From a virus: a stretch of DNA of 37,713 nucleotides. Under the pieces are notes generated by a model, which ran no database searches, was not told the origin of the DNA, and worked only from the letters and a program-made list of their open reading frames with translations. Location: IMG/VR virus record IMGVR_UViG_3300048438_000195, positions 1 to 37,713 of that record; one strand, 5' to 3'. Position 1 is the first letter of the stretch. Every line of letters starts with the position of its first letter. A program made the position numbers and the translations under genes. This document shows positions 27,638 to 33,274 of this stretch, one piece after another.

Positions 27638-28483
27638 ATGAATACTGATTATACTCTTATACTTAATTATTATAATAAAACAGAAGAGCTACTTAATAAG
27701 CAACTAGATAGGGTTTTTAGTCAGAGCTTGCCGCCAAAGTGCATAATTGGCTGTTTTTTAGGATTGCCAAAAGAAAAAACTAATTTCATAGAAACATGGC
27801 TAAATAGAACAAAAGGTATGGATAATGTTCATACTGTGTATTCTGACTTTAATTTTAAACACATTGGAAGATATCAAGTCGCATTAGCTGCTCCTACAGA
27901 AAAAATAATAACACTAGATGATGATCGTTTCCCGATGCCCGACTATTGTAGGGCAATGGTAAGCATCTTGCACCACGATGACTGCCTGGTTCAGAACTAC
28001 GGATGGGATTTAGATAGAAGCGCAACGTATAAATATAATAATCAATGTAAAAATTATGATAAAAATACAGCCGTGGCATTTACAGGCATCACAGATATGT
28101 CTGGAACATTCTATACTCTGAAGAATCATAGAGATCCAGATAAGCCCATGCTGAAAAAAGCAGATTATCTATGCGGAGGCATGGCATTTAATAAATCTTC
28201 ATTAAAATATTTATTTGCAGAAGACATAACAGATGACATAAGATTGATTGGAGATGATATTGCTTTCTGCTTAAGATCTAATAAAAATGGAATACCTGTC
28301 TATGTTTATAGACCCCAAGATAATGAGGAGGGTGACCGCCGAAGTTTAGAGCACGATTCAGCCGGTATCAATCCAACGGCGACCAGCCAAGAATTCTGGG
28401 AAATTAGAACCCGAATGCTTCATAGAGAGCTAGGTTATCCATGGGGAAGGGCTTTTGAAAAAAAATTAAAAGATATTAATTAA
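27638..28483 (+). CDS. GT2-like glycosyltransferase
   Basis: 281 aa from ATG 27638; an ATG at 27634 is out of frame. The N-terminus YTLILNYYNKTEELLNKQLDRVFSQS has the GT-A opening strand and helix of family 2 transferases. A DxD-type metal/nucleotide site is IITLDDDRFP (D94-D96). DYLCGGMAFNKSS and IGDDIAFCLRS follow as acceptor-side motifs (the latter resembling the [ED]D-x-x-[FL] of GT2). It probably transfers a sugar to a host or virion glycan. The 3' end overlaps the convergent Hsp20 gene by 8 nt. Confidence 0.8.
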   Translation: MNTDYTLILNYYNKTEELLNKQLDRVFSQSLPPKCIIGCFLGLPKEKTNFIETWLNRTKGMDNVHTVYSDFNFKHIGRYQVALAAPTEKIITLDDDRFPMPDYCRAMVSILHHDDCLVQNYGWDLDRSATYKYNNQCKNYDKNTAVAFTGITDMSGTFYTLKNHRDPDKPMLKKADYLCGGMAFNKSSLKYLFAEDITDDIRLIGDDIAFCLRSNKNGIPVYVYRPQDNEEGDRRSLEHDSAGINPTATSQEFWEIRTRMLHRELGYPWGRAFEKKLKDIN

Positions 28484-28862
28484 TTTTAATTTGCTTAGTT
28501 TTACATTTCTCTAATTTAGGTATACTAACTTCTAATATTCCATTTTCTACTTTTGCAGTAATTTTAGATGGATTAACGTCTCTTCCAAGCGAAAGTTCTT
28601 TATTAATTGAACATGTCATATGGTCATTTATAGCTTTTTCGCCGCGAATCTTTAATATATTATCATCTAAAGTGATATTTATATCTTCTTTACTAAGTCC
28701 TGGGACTTGAGCATGGATAACATAGTTGTTTTCTTGCTCATCTAAGGTTGTCCTGTACTTATAAGAATCTAAACTGGAATCGATAACGTTGCAAACGGTG
28801 TCGTCCATCGCACTAAGCAGGTTGGCCTGCTCAAACAGTTGGTTAATTAGTGAATATTTCAT
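28476..28862 (-). CDS. hsp20: Hsp20 / alpha-crystallin small heat shock protein
   Basis: 128 aa. The alpha-crystallin domain runs from ~35 to 125: YVIHAQVPGLSKEDINITLDDNILKIRGEK, then ELSLGRDVNPSKITAKVENGILEVSIPK, with the family hallmark A-x-x-x-NGxL-x-[VI]. The C-terminal I-x-I anchor is present in the last residues (IKIN). It is an ATP-independent chaperone that keeps unfolded proteins soluble; phages carrying hsp20 are thought to use it in virion folding. Shine-Dalgarno AAAGG sits 4 nt before ATG 28862. It is the only chaperone gene here. Confidence 0.92.
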   Translation of the reverse strand: MKYSLINQLFEQANLLSAMDDTVCNVIDSSLDSYKYRTTLDEQENNYVIHAQVPGLSKEDINITLDDNILKIRGEKAINDHMTCSINKELSLGRDVNPSKITAKVENGILEVSIPKLEKCKTKQIKIN

Positions 28863-28993
28863 ATGCCTTTATATTTGCAGGTGCCATGCCAATTTTTTAG
28901 CCCCCAAAATAAGCCAGAAAAGGCCGCCGAAGTGACAAAATGCCTCTCGACGACCTTTTGCGCGGTCACATTGTGACATTTGGGCGCTACGAC
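28863..28993. promoter_or_regulatory. Spacer with a 13-bp palindrome upstream of hsp20
   Basis: This spacer is more GC-rich than its surroundings. It holds the odd palindrome GTCACA-T-TGTGAC (28965-28977) and a further GTGACA half-site at about 28932-28937. These could be an operator controlling hsp20 or the neighbouring short ORF. No standard promoter was evident. Confidence 0.35.
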
Positions 28994-29203
28994 TTATTGA
29001 TCCCCAGGTCGCCAATTTAAACTCCAAAGATAACTCTGGGTTTTAACTTCTTGGATTTTTTCCTCAGGGATGTATGTAGAAGCGCTTCGGAGATTAGTCT
29101 GAAGCGTGTCTATAATAACTAGCAAATCAGCAATTTCTCGGTCCTTCTGTTGGATCTGGAATTGCATACTCTTTAACCAATAGGTTTCTTGTTCATCAGC
29201 CAT
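28994..29203 (-). CDS. Small coiled-coil protein, hypothetical
   Basis: 69 aa. Residues ~8-42 are a predicted helix with heptad-like hydrophobic spacing (YWLKSMQFQIQQKDREIADL, LVIIDTLQTNL). The C-terminus is Trp-rich (SYLWSLNWRPGDQ). AGGT sits directly against the ATG rather than at proper Shine-Dalgarno spacing, so initiation is uncertain. It is the last minus-strand gene before the early-type region. No family recognised. Confidence 0.45.
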   Translation of the reverse strand: MADEQETYWLKSMQFQIQQKDREIADLLVIIDTLQTNLRSASTYIPEEKIQEVKTQSYLWSLNWRPGDQ

Positions 29204-29394
29204 ACCTAAAAATACACCCCGTGGATTTTTTTTGGTCGGCCCATTTGTTAATTAAAGTCAGATTCATTCAGATATTGAAAAATACCACCCCCCCGGTCGA
29301 ATCGAATTTTATAGATTCCTTTCATTTCACAAAAGGGGTAGGGTTTCTGATAGGGGGGGAGGGGATCGTGCAGTAAAATAGTTGAATTTTTTTC
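29204..29394. other. Non-coding junction with C7 and G-rich tracts
   Basis: No gene found between 29204 and 29428. A run of seven C (29288-29294) is followed about 45 nt later by a G-rich block on the same strand (29335-29364: GGGG, GGG, GGGGGGG, GGGG) with loops of 2, 9 and 1 nt. The block could form a G-quadruplex, or pair with the C-run. Such tracts stand out in this AT-rich DNA. They lie exactly where minus-strand late genes meet the plus-strand early genes. Confidence 0.5.
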
Positions 29395-29422
29395 TTGTGT
29401 TTTCGGTACAATGTGTTAGATT
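29395..29422 (+). promoter_or_regulatory. Promoter, TTGTGT-16-TAGATT, 6 nt before ATG
   Basis: -35 TTGTGT (29395-29400), 16-bp spacer, -10 TAGATT (29417-29422), then six nt to ATG 29429, so transcription should start at or near the start codon. About 60 bp here is near-identical to the promoter at 30404. An alternative pair, TTGAAT with TACAAT and a 19-bp spacer, is weaker. Confidence 0.65.
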
Positions 29423-29428
29423 GTTTAT

Positions 29429-29539
29429 ATGAATAAGATAAAAGTACGAATGCCAATAGTCTTCACAAAGGCAAGACCTCACAAGCTTAGAAACAAAGTA
29501 CTTCCACGCAAAGCAAAGCATAAAAAAACTTTCGCATAA
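29429..29539 (+). CDS. Basic 36-aa peptide
   Basis: MNKIKVRMPIVFTKARPHKL is followed by a Lys/Arg-rich tail, with 14 basic residues and no acidic ones in 36, so it may bind nucleic acid or RNA polymerase. It has its own promoter ending six nt before the ATG and no Shine-Dalgarno. It is the first gene of the plus-strand early-type module. No family can be assigned with confidence. Confidence 0.6.
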   Translation: MNKIKVRMPIVFTKARPHKLRNKVLPRKAKHKKTFA

Positions 29540-29552
29540 TCAAACTTTTTTC

Positions 29553-29581
29553 TTGCAATCACTCTATAATACTATAATATA
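29553..29581 (+). promoter_or_regulatory. Promoter, TTGCAA-17-AATATA (or 16-TAATAT)
   Basis: TTGCAA (29553-29558) and an AT-rich -10 (AATATA, or TAATAT one base earlier) end 6-7 nt before ATG 29588. TATAAT copies inside the spacer give alternative -10 boxes. Confidence 0.5.
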
Positions 29582-29587
29582 CAAACT

Positions 29588-29884
29588 ATGAATAACGAAA
29601 ATAATATCGCTCTAATCGCCAAAGCCGTTGAACTTGCTAACGCAAACAACAACAAAGTTACAGGTCGCTTCGCTGAACTGCTCTCGGACATCGAGGAAGA
29701 AATCGCCAATGAAGAGTTTACTCTTGAGCATGGCATCCAACACGCATCCGAGCGTGACATTGAGGATGAATTTACTTCTCTTGATTCTGTCGAGGCTGAA
29801 GAGGACGAAGATTTTGACAATGACGAAAGTCTTGTAGATATGGATTGCGTCAGCGGTACAATGCGTGAAATCTTCGAAGTTTAA
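29588..29884 (+). CDS. Acidic 98-aa early protein
   Basis: The N-terminal half is helical (NIALIAKAVELANANNNKVT, GRFAELLSDIEEEIANEEFT). The C-terminal half is strongly acidic (SVEAEEDEDFDNDESLVDMD). Highly acidic small early proteins in phages often mimic DNA or block a host DNA-binding protein; that is an inference from charge alone. No Shine-Dalgarno; the promoter lies directly upstream. A Shine-Dalgarno-led gene follows 19 nt later, so the two form an operon with the next gene. Confidence 0.8.
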   Translation: MNNENNIALIAKAVELANANNNKVTGRFAELLSDIEEEIANEEFTLEHGIQHASERDIEDEFTSLDSVEAEEDEDFDNDESLVDMDCVSGTMREIFEV

Positions 29885-29903
29885 TCTCTAATCAAAGGAA
29901 TAT

Positions 29904-30062
29904 ATGTTCATACTAGAATCAATACCGTTCTCAGATAAAACAGGCTGGACAATTGAGTCCATGCCTCTATACAAAAAGCAGGCCGAAGCTTTGCTCCGTG
30001 CACGCCAAGCCCGGAACATAGGGTCCAAGCGTCGCCGTTACCGTTTAACCAAGGTCAAATAA
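29904..30062 (+). CDS. Basic 52-aa protein
   Basis: MFILESIPFSDKTGWTIESM leads into a helix KKQAEALLRARQARN and a basic end GSKRRRYRLTKVK. A proper Shine-Dalgarno (AAAGGA, 5 nt before ATG) marks it as an internal operon gene. Its stop overlaps the next start (TAATG). Too short for the usual ORF cut-off, but the Shine-Dalgarno and coupling support it. Function unknown. Confidence 0.7.
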   Translation: MFILESIPFSDKTGWTIESMPLYKKQAEALLRARQARNIGSKRRRYRLTKVK

Positions 30063-30286
30063 TGGAAGGTTACAACGGTTGGGCGAATTGGGAAACATGG
30101 AATGTGGCCCTATGGTTAGGCAACGATGAGAGCTTATACAAGCTAGCTAGGCGTTTTGTGCACTACAAAGATCTAGCCAATTTCCTAGTAGAATCAGGCA
30201 CGCTTCATACCCCTGATGGTGCGAACTACCAAGACCCCGAGCTTGATACATACGCCTTGGACGAGCTTTTGATGGACGAGTTCTAA
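30062..30286 (+). CDS. Conserved phage protein, NGWxNxETWNVxLW family
   Basis: 74 aa. The opening NGWANWETWNVALWLGNDESLY is the signature of a small phage-borne family (DUF7249 type, from memory), followed by a helix and an acidic C-terminus (LDELLMDEF). Function unknown in the family. It is translationally coupled by TAATG to the basic 52-aa gene and followed by the first 42-bp dyad element. Confidence 0.75.
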   Translation: MEGYNGWANWETWNVALWLGNDESLYKLARRFVHYKDLANFLVESGTLHTPDGANYQDPELDTYALDELLMDEF

Positions 30287-30302
30287 ACGCTTAATAATCA
30301 AA

Positions 30303-30344
30303 GACTTACGGGCCGGCAGGCCTAGGCCGCTCGTGCCCTAAGTC
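30303..30344 (+). repeat. 42-bp dyad element, copy 1
   Basis: GACTT 30303-30307, 13 bp, CCTAGG 30321-30326, 13 bp, AAGTC 30340-30344. The centre is extended to the palindrome GGCCTAGGCC. The left half begins ACGGGCCGGCAGG. A further direct GACTT (30358-30362, in GACTTACAATA) follows after another 13 bp. The copy lies between a gene end and a promoter whose -35 starts 60 bp on. Confidence 0.85.
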
Positions 30345-30403
30345 TATAATAAACAATGACTTACAATAACATAATAATGTAATAAAATAGTTGCATTTTA
30401 GGC

Positions 30404-30431
30404 TTGTGTTTTAGCTATAATATGTTACATT
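30404..30431 (+). promoter_or_regulatory. Promoter, TTGTGT-16-TACATT, 6 nt before ATG
   Basis: Near-duplicate of the promoter at 29395, including the upstream TAAAATAGTTG block. A second pair, TTGCAT (30391-30396) and TATAAT (30416-30421), has a long 19-bp spacer and would leave a 16-nt leader. Confidence 0.65.
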
Positions 30432-30437
30432 GTATAT

Positions 30438-30623
30438 ATGACAACAAAAGAAATAGAGAGAGAAATACTAACACTACAAACCGCTCTTGCTGAGTGCATA
30501 CTTAGCGACTCTCAACGCGTTGTAATACGCAATGAGCTTGGGCAGCTACAGGACGAGCTATCCTTGAGAGAGTTCGACGAGCAGCCTGACATTGATTGGG
30601 GCTTCCACTCACAATACGAGTAA
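30438..30623 (+). CDS. Small helical protein, 61 aa
   Basis: A helical hairpin-like sequence (EIEREILTLQTALAECILSD, then QRVVIRNELGQLQDELSLRE) with an acidic-aromatic tail (FDEQPDIDWGFHSQYE). Probably dimeric through its helices. No family recognised. It starts six nt after its -10 box and has no Shine-Dalgarno. Monocistronic, since a new promoter follows at 30631. Confidence 0.7.
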   Translation: MTTKEIEREILTLQTALAECILSDSQRVVIRNELGQLQDELSLREFDEQPDIDWGFHSQYE

Positions 30624-30630
30624 ATAGGTC

Positions 30631-30658
30631 TTGACTTCTTAAAATATAAATCTATAAT
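30631..30658 (+). promoter_or_regulatory. Promoter, TTGACT-16-TATAAT, 6 nt before ATG
   Basis: A strong sigma70-type promoter with a perfect -10. Only AAACTT separates the -10 from ATG 30665. Confidence 0.75.
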
Positions 30659-30664
30659 AAACTT

Positions 30665-30913
30665 ATGATTAAAAATAAAACATTCACCGCAAATATCCAT
30701 GTCAGTTCAATTGGAGGTGGCAAGCTCCCCTTCTTTAATACAAACACAAATTCCCAAGTAATGATGGAAAGCACCAATCATGTGTTAACATACCAAGCGA
30801 AAGATAAGCATGAAGTACGGCGACAAGTTGCCAAGCGTGTGCGTGAGTTACAATCTCACCTCAGCTTTGGCGAGGATTACAGCTACTACATTAATAGAAT
30901 TTTTGAAAAATAA
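30665..30913 (+). CDS. Hypothetical early protein, 82 aa
   Basis: An N-terminal beta-type half (TFTANIHVSSIGGGKLPFFN) is followed by a basic helix (KDKHEVRRQVAKRVRELQSHL) and FGEDYSYYINRIFEK. The helix with alternating Arg could contact nucleic acid. No family recognised. Leaderless start after a strong promoter; single-gene unit. Confidence 0.75.
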   Translation: MIKNKTFTANIHVSSIGGGKLPFFNTNTNSQVMMESTNHVLTYQAKDKHEVRRQVAKRVRELQSHLSFGEDYSYYINRIFEK

Positions 30914-30925
30914 TTAAAATAAAAC

Positions 30926-30954
30926 TTGACTTTTACCAAAAACTTTTATAGATT
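30926..30954 (+). promoter_or_regulatory. Promoter, TTGACT-17-TAGATT, 6 nt before ATG
   Basis: Near-identical to the promoter at 31672 (shared AAAATAAAACTTGACTTTTA), indicating duplication of promoter and gene cassette. AGTTAC separates -10 and ATG 30961. Confidence 0.75.
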
Positions 30955-30960
30955 AGTTAC

Positions 30961-31137
30961 ATGATAAAGATAATACAAAACCCAAACTTCACTAAATGGT
31001 TCAACATCCTTTTTGACGGAAGGCTTGTTGATAACGCAAAATCTCACGCACAGGCAATGAGAATCGCAAGCAAACTTGAATCTCAAGCTCAAGATCTTCG
31101 CGAGCCAATCAGAACAGGTGCAAGAATATCTCTCTAA
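30961..31137 (+). CDS. Small NPNFxxWF protein, paralog A
   Basis: 58 aa. MIKIIQNPNFTKWFNILFDG is a strand pair, then RLVDNAKSHAQAMRIASKLE a helix. It is clearly paralogous to the gene at 31939 (NPNF-x2-WF-x-I, then LVDNAK-[ST]-HA-x-AM). The beta-beta-alpha look recalls DUF2188-like domains, but this is a guess. Leaderless start; the next gene begins 1 nt after its stop. Confidence 0.75.
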   Translation: MIKIIQNPNFTKWFNILFDGRLVDNAKSHAQAMRIASKLESQAQDLREPIRTGARISL

Positions 31138-31138
31138 T

Positions 31139-31357
31139 ATGAACGAATCAAAAAAAATGGACTTTCCCGAACTTGACTTGGGACTCGCACTTTCTAAAGC
31201 TGAAGGAAATCTCAATTTCCTCGCTCAAACGAGCAACACTGAAGGAGATCAAACCTTGAGCATTACTCAGGGCATGGCAATCCTCGACGCTCTCCACGCA
31301 GTACAAGAAGCTCGCAAAAAGTTTCAAACCGTACTGCACGAACAACGCAAAAAATAA
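31139..31357 (+). CDS. Hypothetical helical protein, 72 aa
   Basis: The start MNESKK is preferred to the in-frame ATG at 31076, which lies inside paralog A; the chosen ATG follows its stop by one nt, implying re-initiation. The protein is helical (FPELDLGLALSKAEGNLNFL, then TQGMAILDALHAVQEARKKF). No Shine-Dalgarno. Function unknown. Confidence 0.7.
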   Translation: MNESKKMDFPELDLGLALSKAEGNLNFLAQTSNTEGDQTLSITQGMAILDALHAVQEARKKFQTVLHEQRKK

Positions 31358-31361
31358 CATT

Positions 31362-31448
31362 ATGATCGAAATTATCCTATTCTCTCCTTGGCTTGTAGTA
31401 TTCTACCTCATGTGGCAAGACATGAAAGAAGACGAAACGCCTTGGTAA
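31362..31448 (+). CDS. 28-aa single-helix membrane micropeptide
   Basis: MIEIILFSPWLVVFYLMWQD then MKEDETPW: one membrane helix with an acidic tail. It starts 4 nt after the previous stop, consistent with coupling, and ends just before dyad element copy 2. Without conservation data it could be a chance ORF. Confidence 0.5.
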   Translation: MIEIILFSPWLVVFYLMWQDMKEDETPW

Positions 31449-31453
31449 TCAAG

Positions 31454-31495
31454 GACTTACGGGCCTACGGGCCTAGGCCGGCTGTGCCGGAAGTC
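31454..31495 (+). repeat. 42-bp dyad element, copy 2
   Basis: GACTT 31454-31458, 13 bp, CCTAGG 31472-31477, 13 bp, AAGTC 31491-31495, then 13 bp and a third GACTT at 31509-31513 (GACTTACAATA), exactly as in copy 1. The right arm TGTGCCGGAAGTCT nearly matches that of copy 6 read on the minus strand. The promoter -35 follows 56 bp on. Confidence 0.85.
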
Positions 31496-31550
31496 TCTAA
31501 AGATCAAAGACTTACAATAGAAAAAAAGTTTTAAAAAATTAAAAAAGTTC

Positions 31551-31579
31551 TTGACTTTTAGCGATTTTCTTGCTATGTT
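31551..31579 (+). promoter_or_regulatory. Promoter, TTGACT-17-TATGTT, 6 nt before ATG
   Basis: Follows an A-rich tract (31521-31546) that could act as an UP element. GTTTAT separates the -10 from ATG 31586. Confidence 0.65.
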
Positions 31580-31585
31580 GTTTAT

Positions 31586-31663
31586 ATGATAAAGATTAAT
31601 AAAACACAACTCACCGAAAGAGAAAAAATTCTTTTAGCTTTTGTAATAGCTAAAAAAAAGTAA
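31586..31663 (+). CDS. 25-aa micropeptide with its own promoter
   Basis: MIKINKTQLTEREKILLAFV ending IAKKK: a short amphipathic, basic helix. The match of promoter distance (six nt from -10 to ATG) to the other units argues that this tiny frame is really expressed. No family can be assigned. Confidence 0.5.
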   Translation: MIKINKTQLTEREKILLAFVIAKKK

Positions 31664-31671
31664 AATAAAAC

Positions 31672-31700
31672 TTGACTTTTACTAAAAAATAGAATAGATT
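31672..31700 (+). promoter_or_regulatory. Promoter, TTGACT-17-TAGATT, 6 nt before ATG
   Basis: Duplicate of the promoter at 30926. GTAAAT separates the -10 from ATG 31707. Confidence 0.75.
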
Positions 31701-31706
31701 GTAAAT

Positions 31707-31907
31707 ATGATTAAGACAACAGAACAAATAAAAAACGAAATCGCAATAGAAAAAAACCAACTTGCAATGTGGCAAGGTAAAATGGATCAAAGCGAAATTG
31801 ATTGGATCAATGCAAAAATTTCTGACCTTAAGGCTATGCTTTCACAAGCTCGCTATAATGACAAAGTTTTAGCTTATGGTTGGAAGTCAGTTGAAAGAAA
31901 CGCTTGA
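31707..31907 (+). CDS. Small helical protein, 66 aa
   Basis: Two helices (TTEQIKNEIAIEKNQLAMWQ, then SEIDWINAKISDLKAMLSQA) and a short end. The layout resembles the 61-aa protein at 30438 (two helices, one rich in Glu/Gln), but identity is too low to claim paralogy. Its TGA stop lies inside the next promoter's TTGACA. Confidence 0.7.
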   Translation: MIKTTEQIKNEIAIEKNQLAMWQGKMDQSEIDWINAKISDLKAMLSQARYNDKVLAYGWKSVERNA

Positions 31908-31932
31908 CATTTAAACTCAAAACTGCATAATA
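31904..31932 (+). promoter_or_regulatory. Promoter, TTGACA-17-ATAATA, overlapping the previous stop
   Basis: The perfect -35 TTGACA contains the TGA stop of the preceding gene. The -10 can be read as ATAATA (6 nt before ATG 31939) or CATAAT (7 nt). Confidence 0.65.
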
Positions 31933-31938
31933 AGACTT

Positions 31939-32097
31939 ATGATTAATGTTGATAAAAACCCAAACTTTTCAAACTGGTTCGATATTCGCCTCTTTGGAAA
32001 ACTCGTAGATAACGCAAAGACTCACGCTAAAGCCATGAAAAAGGCAAAGCAATTACAAATCAAAACACAAACTCCAATACTCTCAAACCATGGATAA
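31939..32097 (+). CDS. Small NPNFxxWF protein, paralog B
   Basis: 52 aa. MINVDKNPNFSNWFDIRLFG then KLVDNAKTHAKAMKKAKQLQ, aligned end to end with paralog A at 30961. The last codons overlap the next gene's start by 8 nt. The copies have diverged (C-termini differ), so the duplication is old or both are selected. Leaderless start. Confidence 0.75.
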   Translation: MINVDKNPNFSNWFDIRLFGKLVDNAKTHAKAMKKAKQLQIKTQTPILSNHG

Positions 32098-32275
32098 AAT
32101 AAAAGAGCTTAAAGAACTTATTCGAGTACTCACACCAAATGCAGAAGCGGGGCACATCCAAAGTCAGCAGATGGTAATTAACGCACAGATTGAGCTTGAT
32201 GAGATCCAAGACAATCTAAAAGCTCAAGAAACTTTTATGAAGTTTATGCTTGCAAAACCAAATGATAATGCTTAA
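32090..32275 (+). CDS. Small helical protein, 61 aa
   Basis: MDKIKELKELIRVLTPNAEA, then a second helix MVINAQIELDEIQDNLKAQE. It overlaps paralog B by 8 nt and so is probably made by coupled translation; it occupies the same place after paralog B as the 72-aa gene after paralog A. Function unknown. Confidence 0.7.
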   Translation: MDKIKELKELIRVLTPNAEAGHIQSQQMVINAQIELDEIQDNLKAQETFMKFMLAKPNDNA

Positions 32276-32284
32276 TATAAAATA

Positions 32285-32593
32285 ATGAGACAAGTAACAC
32301 AACAAATTAAACAAGCTTTTGAATCTCGCCAACCTTTGACAGTTGGCAACACTCGCACGGACGGTAACACCGTTTGGTTGCATGGGAACGCTATAATCAA
32401 GCGTGACGCAAGCGGGTTTGTGATATGGTCGCTGGCTGGCTGGAACACTCCAACAACTCGCGAGCGGGTAAATGGAATAGTCAATGCCGGAGTAAGTCAG
32501 GTCAACTTTGAGCCTGTACTAAATGGTCATATCATTAATCCATCCGATTGGTTTGCCGTATCAAATCAAAATGTCGAGGCTCTTGTGTTCTAA
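32285..32593 (+). CDS. Hypothetical early protein, 102 aa
   Basis: A compact alpha/beta protein: helix QQIKQAFESRQ, then beta segments (TVWLHGNAIIKRD, GFVIWSLAGWNTPTTRERVN) and an end with GHIINPSDWFAV. The WNTPTTRERVN segment and its Arg residues resemble small phage proteins of unknown role. It follows the previous stop by 9 nt without a Shine-Dalgarno. It is the last gene before dyad copy 3. Confidence 0.75.
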   Translation: MRQVTQQIKQAFESRQPLTVGNTRTDGNTVWLHGNAIIKRDASGFVIWSLAGWNTPTTRERVNGIVNAGVSQVNFEPVLNGHIINPSDWFAVSNQNVEALVF

Positions 32594-32609
32594 GTAGCAC
32601 ATAGCCAAA

Positions 32610-32633
32610 GACTTACGGCATCTGCCGACTAGT
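32610..32633 (+). repeat. Dyad element copy 3, one-armed variant
   Basis: GACTT 32610-32614 followed by ACGG and exactly 13 bp to a core that is ACTAGT (32628-32633) instead of CCTAGG. The right AAGTC arm is missing at the expected position. It still sits between a gene end and a promoter (-35 at 32683). Confidence 0.6.
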
Positions 32634-32682
32634 CAGAACAGAATAGTGCAATAAAATAAAAGAATCTTTTTTCACTTTTTTC

Positions 32683-32711
32683 TTGCAATTTCTGAATTTA
32701 TATGCGATAGT
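32683..32711 (+). promoter_or_regulatory. Promoter, TTGCAA-17-GATAGT, 6 nt before ATG
   Basis: TTGCAA with a weaker -10 (GATAGT), AGTTAT then ATG 32718. An upstream AATAAAATAAAAG block is shared with the promoters at 29395 and 30404. Confidence 0.6.
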
Positions 32712-32717
32712 AGTTAT

Positions 32718-32900
32718 ATGATTAAAGATAAAATACAAGTTAGAATCAAAAAATGGTCAACGCATTGGTCTGTTAAGATCTTCGACACAGGAACTGAATA
32801 CCCACGGGTTCGGACTGCGTCAAGTCTTTCATACCTTAGAACAATCGAAAGAGAAGAGAATCTAAACTCTCCTCGTTTTAATGTAGTAACCCAACACTAA
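32718..32900 (+). CDS. Hypothetical early protein, 60 aa
   Basis: A basic beta-type protein: IQVRIKKWSTHWSVKIFDTG, then YPRVRTASSLSYLRTIERE. The strand-turn-strand start with WSVKIF is loosely like the NPNFxxWF paralogs, but too distant to group. Leaderless start. Function unknown. Confidence 0.7.
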   Translation: MIKDKIQVRIKKWSTHWSVKIFDTGTEYPRVRTASSLSYLRTIEREENLNSPRFNVVTQH

Positions 32901-32908
32901 AAAATAAT

Positions 32909-33094
32909 ATGTCAGATAAAAATAAATTTAAAAAAGGTGATGTGCTTATCTCTCGAGATAATAAAATCTTTCAATTTATCCAAGCTACCGAGCACGAAGA
33001 GCTTGGCACCATCGCTATGGTTCGCCCGTATCGCACCGACCGCAAGGTTGGGATTCGTTTCGAAGATGTAAAATTGCATCCTCTTTTCGCTTGA
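32909..33094 (+). CDS. Small SH3-like barrel protein, 61 aa
   Basis: FKKGDVLISRDNKIFQFIQA then LGTIAMVRPYRTDRKVGIRF: the pattern of GD-VL, short strands and a final YR..R-IRF is that of a small SH3-like or KOW-like barrel. This is a fold guess only. Its TGA stop is embedded in the next TTGACT -35. Confidence 0.65.
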   Translation: MSDKNKFKKGDVLISRDNKIFQFIQATEHEELGTIAMVRPYRTDRKVGIRFEDVKLHPLFA

Positions 33095-33119
33095 CTTTTA
33101 AAATTAAAACCCTTATAGT
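33091..33119 (+). promoter_or_regulatory. Promoter, TTGACT-17-TATAGT, overlapping the previous stop
   Basis: Starts one base before the previous gene's stop codon. TGTATC separates the -10 from ATG 33126. Confidence 0.65.
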
Positions 33120-33125
33120 TGTATC

Positions 33126-33272
33126 ATGTCAGAATTAAATAAACCACAACCAAGACTTCAACGCATTACCGAGACAATGAAAAAAGCTCGCACAGAAAAA
33201 CGCCAAGCATGGATCCTTAGCAGGATTATAGACATTTGGGATGCCGAAGCTATGCAAATTATAAATAACTAA
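33126..33272 (+). CDS. Basic helical protein, 48 aa
   Basis: MSELNKPQPRLQRITETMKK, then ARTEKRQAWILSRIIDIWDA and an end helix. Basic N-terminal helix and hydrophobic C-terminal helix. Leaderless start with a good promoter; a membrane micropeptide follows after 2 nt. Function unknown. Confidence 0.65.
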   Translation: MSELNKPQPRLQRITETMKKARTEKRQAWILSRIIDIWDAEAMQIINN

Positions 33273-33274
33273 AT

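Noticed and set aside
29327-29521. Minus-strand 64-codon ORF over the G-rich block
   Set aside because: It is antisense to the 36-aa gene and its promoter, and has no ribosome site.
31076-31138. Upstream extension of the 72-aa gene into paralog A
   Set aside because: This stretch codes for the C-terminus of paralog A in another frame, and the ATG at 31139 directly follows its stop.
30303-31495. Dyad elements as simple intrinsic terminators
   Set aside because: Copies 1 and 2 are not followed by a U-tract and their interiors do not pair fully, so hairpin termination alone does not explain the fixed geometry.
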